Both the position numbers and the translations under genes were made by a program. Below the pieces are notes generated by a model. That model did no database searches and was not told the DNA's origin. It saw only the letters and a program-made list of their open reading frames with translations. Shown here one piece after another: positions 24,821 through 25,055 of a DNA stretch of 25,055 nt; position 1 is the first letter of the stretch, and each line of letters opens with the position of its first letter. Origin of the DNA: Bacillota bacterium (GTDB taxonomy: Bacteria; Bacillota; Clostridia; Acetivibrionales; DSM-2933); contig JAUZPS010000011.1 in NCBI GenBank assembly GCA_030705945.1, positions 1-25,055 on the forward strand, written 5' to 3'.

Positions 24821-24859
24821 CAAAATAAATATACAAAATAAATATACAAAATAAATATA
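24821..24859. repeat. 13-bp tandem repeat x3
   Basis: Three exact copies of CAAAATAAATATA, preceded by a partial copy. It lies 34-72 bases upstream of the heparinase-like start codon, in the likely promoter area of that gene. Confidence 0.85.
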
Positions 24860-24875
24860 TAACTTGCTGTCATAG

Positions 24876-24974
24876 ATAAAAAGCAATTAATCTTTTACAT
24901 TTGCCTATCGCAAAATAACGTTAAAGCGTTCGTTATTTTGCTCCGTCGAATGTAAGATTAATAGTGCTTTTTAT
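24876..24974. repeat. 99-bp near-palindromic repeat, copy C
   Basis: Same ends, length and orientation as copy A. It differs from A at the two paired stem positions (C and G in place of A and T) and has CGAATG in place of CAAATG. ATAGAT occurs on both flanks (24872-24877 and 24975-24980), a possible target-site duplication that the other copies do not share. It lies just upstream of the 13-bp tandem repeats. Confidence 0.9.
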
Positions 24975-24986
24975 ATAGATCGTTGT

Positions 24987-25012
24987 AATAGATAAATTTA
25001 AGTTTATCTATT
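24987..25012. terminator. Short stem-loop near the right edge
   Basis: AATAGATAAA pairs with TTTATCTATT over 10 bp with a 6-nt loop. It could be the terminator of a gene beyond the right edge. The remaining bases to 25055 show no recognisable feature. Confidence 0.4.
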
Positions 25013-25055
25013 ATTAATTTAACAGAGAATTTTGAGTTGGCTATTTCCAGACCTG

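Noticed and set aside
2058..24974. CRISPR array formed by the 99-bp repeats
   Set aside because: The copies are kilobases apart, palindromic throughout and in mixed orientation, with no spacers.

Overview
The window comes from an AT-rich, Gram-positive-type genome. It shows S-layer homology (SLH) repeats, a lipoprotein with a copper-amine-oxidase-like stalk domain, Pro/Thr/Ser-rich linkers, strong AGGAGG-type ribosome binding sites, several GTG starts and very AT-rich spacers. This fits an anaerobic Clostridia member, perhaps a relative of the cellulolytic Ruminiclostridium/Acetivibrio group. That placement is inference. No rRNA, tRNA or CRISPR array was seen.

Almost all of the window is one exopolysaccharide (EPS) or capsule locus of the Wzx/Wzy type. 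From the left: the C-terminal part of an SLH surface protein (2-1156); a CpsB/YwqE-type PHP tyrosine phosphatase (1281-2057); an unrecognised membrane-anchored protein (2580-3506); a fused Wzz/BY-kinase (3984-5378); the initiating polyprenyl-phosphate sugar-1-phosphate transferase (5510-6910); and a TviB/TviC-like dehydrogenase and epimerase pair (7160-9449) predicted to make a UDP-N-acetylhexosaminuronic acid. A convergent gene (9675-11837, minus) encodes a secreted DUF4832-type lipoprotein. After a 1-kb spacer come a GT4 glycosyltransferase, a MurJ/Wzx-type flippase and a second GT4 (12854-16820), then a FemAB/GNAT-like protein, a DUF2334 deacetylase-like protein and a third GT4 paralogous to the second (16981-19817). 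The right side is a minus-strand group: heparinase II/III-like protein, stand-alone BY-kinase, Wzz and Wzy polymerase (24787 down to 19895).

Together the genes supply initiation, precursor synthesis, glycosyl transfer, flipping, polymerisation, chain-length control with a Tyr phosphorylation cycle, and modification or cleavage. The uronic-acid route and the heparinase-like lyase fit each other, because such lyases cleave next to uronic acids.

The most unusual content is non-coding. A 99-bp near-palindrome occurs three times almost unchanged (2058-2156, 12310-12408, 24876-24974), plus one diverged copy inside the stem of a terminator-like hairpin (9510-9602). At least one stem position covaries between copies. 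A second 102-bp repeat occurs as an inverted pair (12202-12303 and 16847-16948) that exactly brackets the GT4-flippase-GT4 cassette, and the 48 bp facing the cassette are identical in both copies. This cassette may be invertible or mobile, which needs testing. The second BY-kinase also carries Asn in place of the first Asp of its Walker A' motif.
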